A stretch of DNA of 63,043 nucleotides from Cellulomonas gelida. GTDB taxonomy: Bacteria > Actinomycetota > Actinomycetes > Actinomycetales > Cellulomonadaceae. The notes beneath the pieces were generated by a model that saw only the letters and a list, made by a program, of their open reading frames with translations, was not told where the DNA came from and did not search any database. How positions within the stretch are numbered: the first letter of the stretch is position 1; every line of letters starts with the position of its first letter. Positions 46,857-55,968 of the stretch are shown in pieces. The stretch covers positions 1 to 63,043 of the forward strand of contig NZ_BJLQ01000023.1 of NCBI RefSeq assembly GCF_006538725.1. The letters are read 5' to 3'. A program made the translations under genes and the position numbers.

Positions 46857-49800
46857 TCAGCGGCGGATCGTCACCGCGGCGCTCGTGCGGGTGTGCGTCT
46901 CGTAGCCCGCGCGCGTCCCCGTGACCTGCACCGTGACGCGCGTGCCCGCGAGCGCCGCCCCGGGCGTGAACCGCCAGCTCGTCGCGCCGGAGATCTGGCG
47001 ACCGTCCGCGAACCACGCGTAGGTGAACCGCGTGCCGGGCGTCCACGTGCCACGCGAGACCGTGAGCGTCCGGCCGACCTTCGGCGTGCCCGTGATCGTC
47101 GGCCGCGCGCTGGTGAGCTGCGCCTGGGCGACCTTCGCGGTTGCACGCGACACCACGCTCGTCGTCGCGTACCCCGTGCGCGTCCCCGTGACGCGCACGG
47201 TGATCCGCTTGCCGGCCTGGGCGGGTGCCAGGCGGTACGACGACGAGGTCGCGCCGCGGATCGCGGAGCCGTCGGCGTACCACCGGTAGGCCAGCGTGAC
47301 CGGCGCGGGACCCCACGACCCCGGCCGCGCCGTGAGCGTCCGGCCCACCGTGGCCGCCCCGACGACCACCGGGGTCGCCGTGCGCAGCGCGCCGGCCGCG
47401 ACCGACGGCGTCGCCGCGGACGTGCGGACCACCTGCGGGTGGCCCGCGAGCGTGCCGGTGACCTGCACCGAGATGCGCTTGCCGCGGTGCGCGGGAGCGA
47501 GTGCGAGCGACGACGAGGTCGCGCCGGCGATCCGCGTGCCGTCGGCGAGCCACTGGTAGCGCAGCGTGGTCCCCGAGGTCCACGTGCCCGGCACCGCACG
47601 CAGCGCCTCGCCGACCGCTGCGGTGCCCGAGATCGTCGGGACGGGCGACAGCGGGATCGTCGTCGGTGCCGCGGCGACGAACGTGCGCACCGCGGACCGG
47701 TGCACGCCGCCGTGCGGGCCGGTGGTCAGGACGTACCAGCCGTGCTCGCCCGCGGGGACGTCGCGCCACACGGCCGAGACCGTCGCGCCCGACGGCACCG
47801 AGGCGAACGACGCGATGGTGCGGGACGTGAGCACGTCCACGCGGAACGAGTCGGTCGCCAGCGTCTTCGTCGTCGGGGTCAGGCCCACCGCCGCGTACGG
47901 CACGGTGAACTCCTGCATCCCCGGCGGCGAGTTGAGGGACGCGTCGTCGGAGTCGAAGTCGTCGAGCGACGGCGAGTACGTCCGCACGACGATCCGGCCC
48001 TCGTCGTTGTCGAAGTGCAGCAGGCGCAGGTAGCCCTGGCCGCCCTCGGTCAGGCCCTGGTAGTCGAAGAGCATCGAGTAGACCGTGCGGTCGGCGGTGC
48101 CGTCACCGTCGTCGTCGAACTCGTCGGTGCGCGTGTAGGCGTCGTGGTAGTGGCCCGAGCTCACCGCGAACACGTTCGGGTTGGTCGCGACGACCTCGTC
48201 CATGACCCGCTGCGGGATCGGCCCGAGGCCGCCCGTGGTGAGCATGAACTCGTGCAGCGCGATCCACACCTTGCGCTCGGGGTAGGCCCGCGCGACCTCG
48301 TTCATCCACGCGATCTGCTCGTCGGCCGGACCCCAGCCCATGTACAGCACCAGCAGGTCGATGCCGTCGGCCGTGATGAGGTCGTAGTGGCCGCGGTTGT
48401 CCTGCAGCTGCCCTCCGTACCAGGGGTTGCCCTCGAACCGTGCGGCGCCGAACCGCGCGCTGTACTGGGAGTAGTCCTGCGCGGCGTGCCCGACGTCGTG
48501 GTTGCCCGCGAGCACGCCGTACGGCAGCCCGGCCTGGTCGAGCTGGGCGTACGCCGCGTCGGCGCGCTCCCACTGCTCGGGCTGGTCGTAGTCGTCGACG
48601 ATGTCGCCCGTGTGCACCAGGTACTGCAGGTTGAGGGCGTCGCGCTGCTCGAGCAGGAACCGGTGGATCGCGAGCTGGTGCGGGTAGAACGCGGGGTTCT
48701 CGTTGTAGTACTGGGTGTCCGACTCCCACGCGACGGTGAAGTCGTACTCGTCGCGCGGCGTCGCCGCGGCGTGGAACGGCGTGACCGCGGACTCGCGCGT
48801 CGAGCGGACCTCGCCCGCGAAGCCCTCGGAGTGCTGGACCAGCACGGTCACCGTGCCGTCCGCGAGGTGGTCCGCGACGGGCACGAGCGCACCGAGCGTG
48901 AAGTCGGTGGCCCCGCCGTCGGTCGTCAGGTGCCGGTCCACCTCGTCCCAGCGGTTCGCGGTGGTGTTCCGGACGTACAGGAGCACCTTGGCGTCGGCGT
49001 TGGCCGAGCCGCTCCACGCGACCCGCACGTGCGCGTCGGCGCCCGCGTCGGCCGGGACCGCCACCGTGAAGAGCTGGTACGGGAACTGCGTCGCGGAACT
49101 GACCTGCGACGCCAGGCCGTCGGTGCTGGCGAGCTTGGCGAGCTCGTCGGCGGACAACAGGGTCGGGTCGAGGTCGTCGCCCGCCGCGACGCCCGTGACG
49201 CCCGAGGCGGCCGTCACCTCGTCGTCGCCCGCCGTGAAGGCGTAGCCCTCGCGGAGCGCGACGCCGAGGGCGTCGCCCTCGGGACTCGTGGGCGTGGCCC
49301 GCAGGACCACGTCCCCGGCCGGGACCTGCGCACCGTCGAGCGGCGAGAGCAGGTCCGTCACCGGGGTCTCGTCGGCCGTGCGGAACGTCAGCGTGCGGCG
49401 CGTGGTGCTGCCGAGCGTGTCGCGCGCCTCGAGCACCGCGACGTGCTCGCCCGGCGTCAGGTCGAGCGACGAGGTGACGTGCGGCAGCGTGACGGGCGCT
49501 CCGTCGAGCGTCGCGGTCAGGGACGCGACGCCCGAGCCCGCGTCGGTGGCCTGCGCGTCGACCGTCAACGGCCCGCGGTACAGGGTGCCGTCGACGAGCG
49601 GGGTCGTGACCTGCGGCGCGGTGTTGTCGACGACGACCGTGCGGGTCACGCTCGTCGTGCCGGCCGTGGCGGTCACGCTGTGCTCGCCGTCGGCGACCGC
49701 TGTGGTGTCCCACACGTGCGCGAGGGAGCCGAACGCGTCGTCCGGGATCGTGAACGTCGCCGTGAAGTAGACGAGCGTCGCGTCCTTGAAGCCGATGCTC

Positions 49801-52022
49801 GCGGACGGGTCCGGGCACGGCACCGCCGCGTGCTCGGCGCCGGCGGCCTCACCCGCGACGCCGCACGAGGTGGGCCGCAGCACGCGGCCGTCCGGCAGGG
49901 CCAGCCGCACGTTCGACGCGGAGAAGTCGTCGTTGTTCTCGTTCACGTCCGGCTGCGGCCACGCCTTGGTGCCCGCGTAGATGCCGATCGTGAGCTCACG
50001 CCCGCGCAGCACCTGGTCCACCGGGACCTCGGCCGTCACCGTCTCGACCCGCGAGTAGAAGCCCTCGTCGAAGATCGTCAGGACCTGGTCGCCCAGCTTG
50101 ACGCCGTTGCGGAAGAACGCGTCGGTGCTCGTCGCCTCGAACGCGAACACCGGCGCCTTCTCGAGCGAGGGCACGACGCTGCCGACGGGCTCGCCGTCGA
50201 TCGCCAGGCCCAGGTCGGCGGGGTCGCCTTCGGTCGTGGCGGCCACGCGGGTCCGCCCGCCGACGAACTGGCCGTCGCGCACGTCGAGCCGCACCGCGTC
50301 GGGCTGGCCGTCGCCCAGCTCGAGCCGCACCGACTCGCTCGTCGTCGTGTGCGTGCCGTCCGAGGCGCGAACCGTGTACTCGACCCACCGCTTGCCGAGC
50401 AGGTCGACCGCCGGGATCGAGTACCCGAACCGGTGCGGCGCGCTCGCCGTGAGCAGGTGCGTCACGGGCGCGTCGACGTTCGTCGTCAGCGTGAGCGCGA
50501 CCGTGCGGACCTGACGGTCGTCGGTCACGTCGAAGAGCAGGTCGAGCGAGTCGGCGTCCGGGCTCTCGGAGCCGCCGGTCAGGTCGCGCACCACGGGCGC
50601 GGTGGCGTCCACGGGCGGCACGACGAGGTTCGTGGGCACCTGCGACGCGGAGACTCGGCCCGGCGTGGGAGCGGCCAGCCCGACGAGCGTCTGCGCCGGG
50701 CCCGCCGGGTCGGCGGGCGTCCACAGGTGGTCACCCGGTCCCGGGTTCCACGCGTACTGGATCGCGGTGGTCGGCGTGGTCTGCGCGTCGGTGAACCAGT
50801 ACGCGGAGCTGACCTCCTCGCCCGTGTTCGTCGCGACCCGGATGCCGCGCGGCCCGGCGTTGGCCATGCCGCCCGAGGCGATCTCGACGAGCTGCGTGCC
50901 CGCCGCGAGGTCCGTGCCGTACTGCGCGTTGAAGTCGGCCGCCGTCAGCGCGCGGCTCGCGTCGTTCTTGATCCAGAGCACGAGCGTGCCGCCCGCGGGG
51001 ATCGCCGGGTCCGTAGGGGTCGCGGGCCACAGGGCCGCGCTCGTCTGCACCGCATTCGCGTCGACGTACAGGTAGCTGATCGTGAAGTCGTCGAACGAGA
51101 CGGGCGCGGCGGAGCCGTTGTAGACCTCGATGAACTCGTAGGCGTCGGCGCCGGCCAGGTTCGGCGTGTCCGGCGCGAGCTCCGTGACCTGCAGGATCGG
51201 CGCGACCGCGCCGGGGGGCGTGGTGGGGCCGGTCGTGGGCTCCGTCGTCGGCTCCGTCGTCGGCTCGGGCGTCGGCGTCGGCGTCGTCGTCGGCTCGCTC
51301 GTCGGCGTGCCCGACGGGTCCGGGCTCGGGGCGACCAGCTGGTCCGGCGTGACGCTGCCCGGCGACGGGACCGCGGCCTGCGCGTGCACGCCGGCCGCCG
51401 TCCCGGAGGTCGGCCGACGGTAGTGCGCGCTCCGCTCGGCGGCGGTGTCGGTGCCAGCGGTGTAGGTCGACGACGCGATCGTCTGCCCGCCCGAGCGCAA
51501 CGTCACCCCGCGCGTGCCGCTGTTGGCGAACCCGGCCTGACCGGTCACGTACGCGACCGGGACGCCGGCGTCGAGCCCGTAGTGCGCGCGGAAGTCGTTC
51601 GCGTCGAACAGGAACGCGTTCGGGCTGCCCGACGAGTACCCGTCGGCCGTGCCCGAGGAGTACCGCAGCCACAGCGTCAGCGCGCCGCCCGCGGGCACCA
51701 CCGCCGGGCTGGGCGAGTCGGCCGCGAGGCTCAGCGACGTGACGTTCGTGCCGTTCGTGTACGCGACGCTCACGCCCGACGCGACGAGGTCCACGTCCTG
51801 TGCGCCGGGGTTGGCGATCTCGACGAACTCGAAGTTGTCCTGCGTGCTCGGGTGCCCGTCGACGACGTGCGCGCCGTTGTCGGGGTTGATCTCGGAGACG
51901 AGGAGCGTCGGGAGGGCGGGATCGTCGGCGGCGGCGGGGGCCGCGACCGCGAGGGCCGTGCCGACGACAGCGGCGGAGACGAGGGCGGCGACCGGCCGCA
52001 CCCCGGGGGCGTGCACACGCAT
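46857..52022 (-). CDS. Secreted lamin-tail-domain metallophosphoesterase, 1721 aa
   Basis: Signal peptide (1-33), first lamin-tail domain (about 36-215; LVSEINPDN, FEFVEIANPG), Pro-Thr-rich linker (about 225-265), second lamin-tail domain (about 269-465; YEFIEVYNGS), several Ig-like or bacterial big-type domains (about 480-1100), a calcineurin-type phosphoesterase (about 1105-1400) with HTGDIVDD (near 1137), AGNHDVGH (near 1170), LHEF, and SGHYHD (near 1289) as metal ligands, then three ~85-residue repeats (about 1452-1721; PTISGTAKVGRTLT). Exported and soluble: no anchor visible. It likely cleaves phosphomono- or diesters outside the cell, possibly extracellular DNA or nucleotides. Flanked by unrelated genes, strong terminator behind. 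Confidence 0.9.
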   Translation of the reverse strand: MRVHAPGVRPVAALVSAAVVGTALAVAAPAAADDPALPTLLVSEINPDNGAHVVDGHPSTQDNFEFVEIANPGAQDVDLVASGVSVAYTNGTNVTSLSLAADSPSPAVVPAGGALTLWLRYSSGTADGYSSGSPNAFLFDANDFRAHYGLDAGVPVAYVTGQAGFANSGTRGVTLRSGGQTIASSTYTAGTDTAAERSAHYRRPTSGTAAGVHAQAAVPSPGSVTPDQLVAPSPDPSGTPTSEPTTTPTPTPEPTTEPTTEPTTGPTTPPGAVAPILQVTELAPDTPNLAGADAYEFIEVYNGSAAPVSFDDFTISYLYVDANAVQTSAALWPATPTDPAIPAGGTLVLWIKNDASRALTAADFNAQYGTDLAAGTQLVEIASGGMANAGPRGIRVATNTGEEVSSAYWFTDAQTTPTTAIQYAWNPGPGDHLWTPADPAGPAQTLVGLAAPTPGRVSASQVPTNLVVPPVDATAPVVRDLTGGSESPDADSLDLLFDVTDDRQVRTVALTLTTNVDAPVTHLLTASAPHRFGYSIPAVDLLGKRWVEYTVRASDGTHTTTSESVRLELGDGQPDAVRLDVRDGQFVGGRTRVAATTEGDPADLGLAIDGEPVGSVVPSLEKAPVFAFEATSTDAFFRNGVKLGDQVLTIFDEGFYSRVETVTAEVPVDQVLRGRELTIGIYAGTKAWPQPDVNENNDDFSASNVRLALPDGRVLRPTSCGVAGEAAGAEHAAVPCPDPSASIGFKDATLVYFTATFTIPDDAFGSLAHVWDTTAVADGEHSVTATAGTTSVTRTVVVDNTAPQVTTPLVDGTLYRGPLTVDAQATDAGSGVASLTATLDGAPVTLPHVTSSLDLTPGEHVAVLEARDTLGSTTRRTLTFRTADETPVTDLLSPLDGAQVPAGDVVLRATPTSPEGDALGVALREGYAFTAGDDEVTAASGVTGVAAGDDLDPTLLSADELAKLASTDGLASQVSSATQFPYQLFTVAVPADAGADAHVRVAWSGSANADAKVLLYVRNTTANRWDEVDRHLTTDGGATDFTLGALVPVADHLADGTVTVLVQHSEGFAGEVRSTRESAVTPFHAAATPRDEYDFTVAWESDTQYYNENPAFYPHQLAIHRFLLEQRDALNLQYLVHTGDIVDDYDQPEQWERADAAYAQLDQAGLPYGVLAGNHDVGHAAQDYSQYSARFGAARFEGNPWYGGQLQDNRGHYDLITADGIDLLVLYMGWGPADEQIAWMNEVARAYPERKVWIALHEFMLTTGGLGPIPQRVMDEVVATNPNVFAVSSGHYHDAYTRTDEFDDDGDGTADRTVYSMLFDYQGLTEGGQGYLRLLHFDNDEGRIVVRTYSPSLDDFDSDDASLNSPPGMQEFTVPYAAVGLTPTTKTLATDSFRVDVLTSRTIASFASVPSGATVSAVWRDVPAGEHGWYVLTTGPHGGVHRSAVRTFVAAAPTTIPLSPVPTISGTAAVGEALRAVPGTWTSGTTLRYQWLADGTRIAGATSSSLALAPAHRGKRISVQVTGTLAGHPQVVRTSAATPSVAAGALRTATPVVVGAATVGRTLTARPGSWGPAPVTLAYRWYADGSAIRGATSSSYRLAPAQAGKRITVRVTGTRTGYATTSVVSRATAKVAQAQLTSARPTITGTPKVGRTLTVSRGTWTPGTRFTYAWFADGRQISGATSWRFTPGAALAGTRVTVQVTGTRAGYETHTRTSAAVTIRR
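46860..47660 (-). repeat. Three ~85-residue C-terminal repeats
   Basis: Each unit has xPTIxGTxxVGxTLTxxxGxW then YxWxxDGxxIxGATS and ends with V(T)GTxxGY. These modules are found in actinobacterial surface proteins and may bind glycans. Confidence 0.75.
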
Positions 52023-52143
52023 GAGGTCTCGCTTCGGGTCGGGGGTGATCCGGGGCGAGCCTCACGCGCGTGGGTGAACACCGGTCCCACCTCGGGCGAC
52101 GCCGAGGTGTCCGATCGATGCCGAGCGCGTCCGACCTGCACGA

Positions 52144-52165
52144 ACGGGTGTCGGGCCTCACCCGT
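52144..52165 (-). terminator. Weak hairpin after the methyltransferase gene
   Basis: ACGGGTG/CACCCGT with an 8-nt loop, in the 178-bp gap that also holds the upstream region of the phosphatase gene. Confidence 0.35.
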
Positions 52166-52200
52166 CCGGCCGCAGGGCGGTGCGCCGGGAGCGGGGCACG

Positions 52201-52953
52201 TCAGGACGGAGGGCGGTCGGTGGGGTGCAGCGCGATGAGCCAGGACAGGTAGTGCTCGGTCACGGTGCCGCCGAGGTCCCGCACGGCGCGCGCGGCGGCG
52301 TCGACCTCGTCGGGCGTCCAGTCGCTGAAGGTCGTGAACAGGCGGTGCACCTGCTGCGCGTCCAGGTCCACGGACCAGCGGAACGTGCGGACCTCGTCGG
52401 CGCGGAACAGGCCCGAGCGCGTGAGCTCTACGACCGTCACGGACGCGTCCTCCGCATCGGGACCCGGGCGCGGCGGGCGCGTCCGGGCGTGGACGATCTC
52501 GTCGGTCCGCGCGCGGAACGGCGTGGGCACGTCGGGGTCGCCGAACACGTTCCGCCAGACGAGGAAGGTGCCGTCCGGGACCAGCGCGCGCCGCACCTTC
52601 GGCAGCACCACGTCGAGGTCGAGCCAGTGGATCGACGTCGCCGCCACCGCGAGGTCGAACGCGTCCTCGCCCAGGTCCGCGTCCTCGGCGCGCGCGACGA
52701 CGACCTCCGCGGCCGGGTGCGCCGCCCGCAGGCGTGCCGCGAGCTGCGGCCCGGGCTCGACGGCCGTGACGTGCAGACCCGCGGCCAGCAGCGGACCGGT
52801 GGCCTGCCCGCTGCCCGCGCCGAGCTCGAGCACCCGACGCCCGGGCACGAGGTAGCCGGCGCGCGTCAGCTCGTCCCAGAGCGCGCGCGGATAGGGCGGG
52901 CGCGCGTCGTCGTAGATCGCCGCGTGCTGCTCGAAGTGCCGCGGGTCCACCAT
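52201..52953 (-). CDS. Class I SAM-dependent methyltransferase
   Basis: 250 residues. Motif I RVLELGAGSGQATGPLL (about 40-56), motif II region FDLAVAATSIHWLD (near 100), and a fused C-terminal lid. Similar to ubiquinone/menaquinone-type or trans-aconitate-like small-molecule methyltransferases; substrate unknown. Starts MVDPRHFEQHAAIYDDARPPYP, usual for this group. No operon partner. Confidence 0.9.
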   Translation of the reverse strand: MVDPRHFEQHAAIYDDARPPYPRALWDELTRAGYLVPGRRVLELGAGSGQATGPLLAAGLHVTAVEPGPQLAARLRAAHPAAEVVVARAEDADLGEDAFDLAVAATSIHWLDLDVVLPKVRRALVPDGTFLVWRNVFGDPDVPTPFRARTDEIVHARTRPPRPGPDAEDASVTVVELTRSGLFRADEVRTFRWSVDLDAQQVHRLFTTFSDWTPDEVDAAARAVRDLGGTVTEHYLSWLIALHPTDRPPS

Positions 52954-53021
52954 CCCGCCGAGCCTACGACCGTCGCCCCGCGAGCACTCCGCCGCGCACG
53001 ACGCGCACCGGAGCCCGGAGA

Positions 53022-53843
53022 CTAGAACGTGTAGGTCACGGCCCAGCGGGCCTGGGCGCCAGGAGCGAGGGTGGCGACGTGGAACGGCTCGGCGGACACC
53101 GTGTAGTGGTTCCCCCAGACGACGAACCGCTCGGGGACGTAGCTCGTCGTCATCGTGATGCTGCCGACCGCGTCGTGCCGGTGGACCAGGGTCAGCGGGC
53201 CGCTCGCCGCGTGGTCCAGCTCCTGGTAGTGCCCCACGTGACCGGGCGCCAGCACGCGCCGGTGCACGCTGCCGTCCTCGGCGACCCGGTAGCCCTCACT
53301 CTCGGGGAGCGTGACCGCGGCGCTCGTCCGGAACAGCTCGTCGGCCGCCGGCTGCGGGAAGAACGGGTGCGGGAACCACCGCACGGGCAGCGCACGACCG
53401 TCGTCCGCGTTGATCAGCTCGGTGACCGAGCGCAGCGTCCGCCCGACGAGCGTGAGCGTGCGCTCGAGCGTGCACGCGAACCCGCCCCACGCGTGCGCGG
53501 TGCGGAACGTCAACGAGGTGGGCGCCTGCGCGACGTCCCACACGCACCGCTCGACGACGGTCCCCGCCTCGAGGTCGCACACCCCGACACCGAGCAGCAG
53601 CGCGTCGCCGTCGTCCGCTCCGGGGGCCCGCAGAGGCTCGAGCGCGAACGAGTCGGGGATGCCCTGCCCGTCGAACCAGTTGAAGTCGTCGGGGTAGGTC
53701 GGCCCGGACATGAGCGGGCCGTGGCGCGCGTCGTGCACCTGGAAGACGTATCCGCCCGTGCAGTACCGCGGGCCGGTCAGTGCCGCGTCCGCGACCGGGT
53801 CGAGCACCTCGACCCGCAGCTCGTCCGTGAGCAGCTCGTACAT
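53022..53843 (-). CDS. Galactose mutarotase-like (aldose-epimerase superfamily) protein
   Basis: 273 residues of beta-sandwich type. Segments RWFPHPFFPQP and TTSYVPERFVVWGNHYTVS resemble the sugar-binding face of aldose-1-epimerase-like proteins, and YCTGGYVFQVHD near 28-39 is typical of a subfamily of unknown substrate. The canonical epimerase His/Glu pair cannot be placed with confidence, so activity is unproven. ATG start; no adjacent sugar genes. Confidence 0.72.
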   Translation of the reverse strand: MYELLTDELRVEVLDPVADAALTGPRYCTGGYVFQVHDARHGPLMSGPTYPDDFNWFDGQGIPDSFALEPLRAPGADDGDALLLGVGVCDLEAGTVVERCVWDVAQAPTSLTFRTAHAWGGFACTLERTLTLVGRTLRSVTELINADDGRALPVRWFPHPFFPQPAADELFRTSAAVTLPESEGYRVAEDGSVHRRVLAPGHVGHYQELDHAASGPLTLVHRHDAVGSITMTTSYVPERFVVWGNHYTVSAEPFHVATLAPGAQARWAVTYTF

Positions 53844-53978
53844 GCGCCTGCCTCAGCCCGTGGTTCGGTCGGTGGGCACGCTACCGGCACCGACCCACCG
53901 ACGACGGCGACGCTCCCGGACGCGCGAGAGGCCGGACCAGCCTCGGCCCGGCCTCACGGCGCAGCGACGTGCACTCGG

Positions 53979-54068
53979 CGGAGACGGTGGGATTTGAACC
54001 CACGGAAGGGTTGACCCCTTCACGGCCTTAGCAGGGCCGCGCACTAGACCTGGCTATGCGACGTCTCC
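53979..54068 (-). tRNA. tRNA-Ser (anticodon GCU)
   Basis: Class II tRNA of 90 nt on the reverse strand: acceptor GGAGACG/CGTCTCC, anticodon stem CGGCC/GGCCG with loop CTGCTAA (anticodon GCT), a long variable arm (GTGAAGGGGTCAACCCTTCC), and T-arm GGGTTCAAATCCC. CCA not encoded. Confidence 0.96.
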
Positions 54069-54130
54069 AAGTGCGCACAGGCTACCCGTGCAGGTCGCCG
54101 GGAACCAAAGCGCGTCCGCGACGAGTCGCC

Positions 54131-55426
54131 TCAGCGGTCGAACGCCCAGGTCCGGTCGGTGAGCATCCGGGCGACCGCGAGCCCGATCGACAGCGCCACG
54201 ACCACGAGCGCGGCCTGCACGCCGTACGCGAGGGCCTGCAGCGTCTGGCCGTCGGACAGGTGGAAGATCGCTCGGTAGGCCAGCACGCCGGGCACCATGA
54301 TGACGACCGCGGGCACCGCGACCGTCACGCGCGGCACGTCGAGCCGCGGCGCCAGGTAGGCGGCCAGCAGGCCGACGACGAGCGCGGCGCAGGCCGCGGC
54401 GCCCTGCGTGACCACGCCGACCTCGACGAGCAGCAGACGCCCGACGTTCGCGACCATCCCGACCGTCGCCGCGAGCACTGCCATGCGCCACGGGCTGTTG
54501 AACATGAGCGCGAACCCGATCACGCCGAGGAAGCTCGCGACGAACCGCAGCCCCCACAGCGCGAACGGGTCGAGCGCGGGCGGCGGGGGCGGGTCCGGCT
54601 GCAGGCCGACGAGCGAGGAGACCGCCCAGACCGCGAGCGCGGCCGACGTCAGGACCATGAGCGCGTACGTGAGCCGGGACAGGCCGGCGGAGAAGTCGAG
54701 CCGCGCGAGGTCCAGCGCGCCGGCGACGAGCGGGAACCCCGGGATGAGGAACAGCACCGACGAGACGTAGCCGGCCTCGTGCCGCATCGACAGCGCACCG
54801 AGCTCGTGCAGGCCGGTGACCAGGCCGAGGTAGGTGAAGCACGCGAGCGCCGCGGCCAGCATGGTCACGCCGAACGGGTTGTAGCCGCGGTGCAGCATCG
54901 CCCGCCGCAGGAGCTGGCCGAGCCCTGCGGCGACGAACACGCCGCCGATCTCGACGGGTCCGCCGTTGTTGAGGAACGCGAACGCGGCGCACGCGATCGC
55001 GGACCACAGCGCGTTGAGGAGCGCGTTGTACAGCGGCGGGCGGGCGGCGATGGTGCGGACCTCGGCGAGCACGTCGTCGACCGGGACCGGCACGCCGGTC
55101 TCGTCGTGCCGACGCTCGAAGCGCGAGACCATGCGCTCGATCAGGGCGAGCCGGTCGGCGTTCACGCCGACCGCGCGCACCTCGGTGACCTCGGTGCGGA
55201 ACGACCGCTCGCGGTGCGACGTCGTCGTGATCTCGGTGAGCGTCACGTGCGCCTCGTGCCGCTCGACGCCCATCGCGCGCGCGATGCGCGCCATCGACGC
55301 CTTGACGCGGTAGGAGCCGGTACCGCCGGACAGGCTGAGCTTGCCGACCTGCAGCGCCGCTCCCGAGCGACGGATCAGGTCGAGCTCGTCGTCGTCGGGC
55401 TGGATCGAGGACGTGGACACCTGCAC
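54131..55426 (-). CDS. Threonine/serine exporter family protein (ThrE-like)
   Basis: 431 residues. N-terminal cytoplasmic domain (about 1-135, DUF1212) with VKASMARIARAM and TTTSHRERSF segments, then about ten hydrophobic helices covering the fused ThrE/DUF3815 halves (PPPPPALDPFALWGLRF marks the join near 280). ThrE of Corynebacterium exports threonine and serine. GTG start; a second GTG two codons later is equally possible. Confidence 0.9.
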   Translation of the reverse strand: MQVSTSSIQPDDDELDLIRRSGAALQVGKLSLSGGTGSYRVKASMARIARAMGVERHEAHVTLTEITTTSHRERSFRTEVTEVRAVGVNADRLALIERMVSRFERRHDETGVPVPVDDVLAEVRTIAARPPLYNALLNALWSAIACAAFAFLNNGGPVEIGGVFVAAGLGQLLRRAMLHRGYNPFGVTMLAAALACFTYLGLVTGLHELGALSMRHEAGYVSSVLFLIPGFPLVAGALDLARLDFSAGLSRLTYALMVLTSAALAVWAVSSLVGLQPDPPPPPALDPFALWGLRFVASFLGVIGFALMFNSPWRMAVLAATVGMVANVGRLLLVEVGVVTQGAAACAALVVGLLAAYLAPRLDVPRVTVAVPAVVIMVPGVLAYRAIFHLSDGQTLQALAYGVQAALVVVALSIGLAVARMLTDRTWAFDR

Positions 55427-55513
55427 ATCTTGGCGTGCCCGTGCGCGCGCGGCTGGGTCGATCGGTCCCAGGCGGCGGGTCGCGCAGGACGACCTTCGTC
55501 ACACCCGGGCGGG

Positions 55514-55906
55514 TCACACGCTCGTCGTGACGTCCCCGTCGACGTACTGCCAGCCCTCCGGGCCGCGCACGAACCGGCTGACCTCGTGCAACGACCCACG
55601 GCCGCCCGGGCCGCGGTGGAACGCCTCGAACTCGACGGTGCCGGCGGTGTCGAACGCTCCCCCGCCGCTCGTCGCGCGCACGTCGAGCCGGTACCACTGC
55701 ACGTCGTCGTCGAGCGTGAGGTCCGCCGGGCGCGTGCTCGGGTGCCACGAGCTCAGCAGGTAGGCGGCGTCGCCCACGGCGAACGCGCTGAACCGCGAGC
55801 GCATGAGCTGCTCGGCCGTGCCGGCGGTGCGGGTCCCGTGGTGCAGGGGTGCGCAGCACTCGTCGTACGTGAGCCCGCTCGAGCACGGGCAGCGGGTGGG
55901 GGCCAC
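55514..55906 (-). CDS. YchJ/UPF0225-like SEC-C zinc protein
   Basis: 130 residues. N-terminal SEC-C motif CPCSSGLTYDECCAPLH (Cys 6, 8, 17, 18) and a NTF2-like body (LMRSRFSAFAVGDAAYLLSSWHP; VEFEAFHR). The group is widespread and of unknown function. GTG start. Sits between two unrelated membrane-protein genes. Confidence 0.9.
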   Translation of the reverse strand: MAPTRCPCSSGLTYDECCAPLHHGTRTAGTAEQLMRSRFSAFAVGDAAYLLSSWHPSTRPADLTLDDDVQWYRLDVRATSGGGAFDTAGTVEFEAFHRGPGGRGSLHEVSRFVRGPEGWQYVDGDVTTSV

Positions 55907-55968
55907 GCGTCCAGTGTGCGCGACCGGGCGCGGACACTGGACGCGTCGCGTGACTGTGCGCGTCCCCG

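Noticed and set aside
46893..52238. A 1781-codon open frame antisense to the lamin-tail phosphatase
   Set aside because: Same shadow composition; the opposite strand has signal peptide, domains and catalytic motifs.
53979..54068. tRNA-Ser as an attachment site
   Set aside because: No integrase, no duplicated tRNA end, no composition shift beside it.
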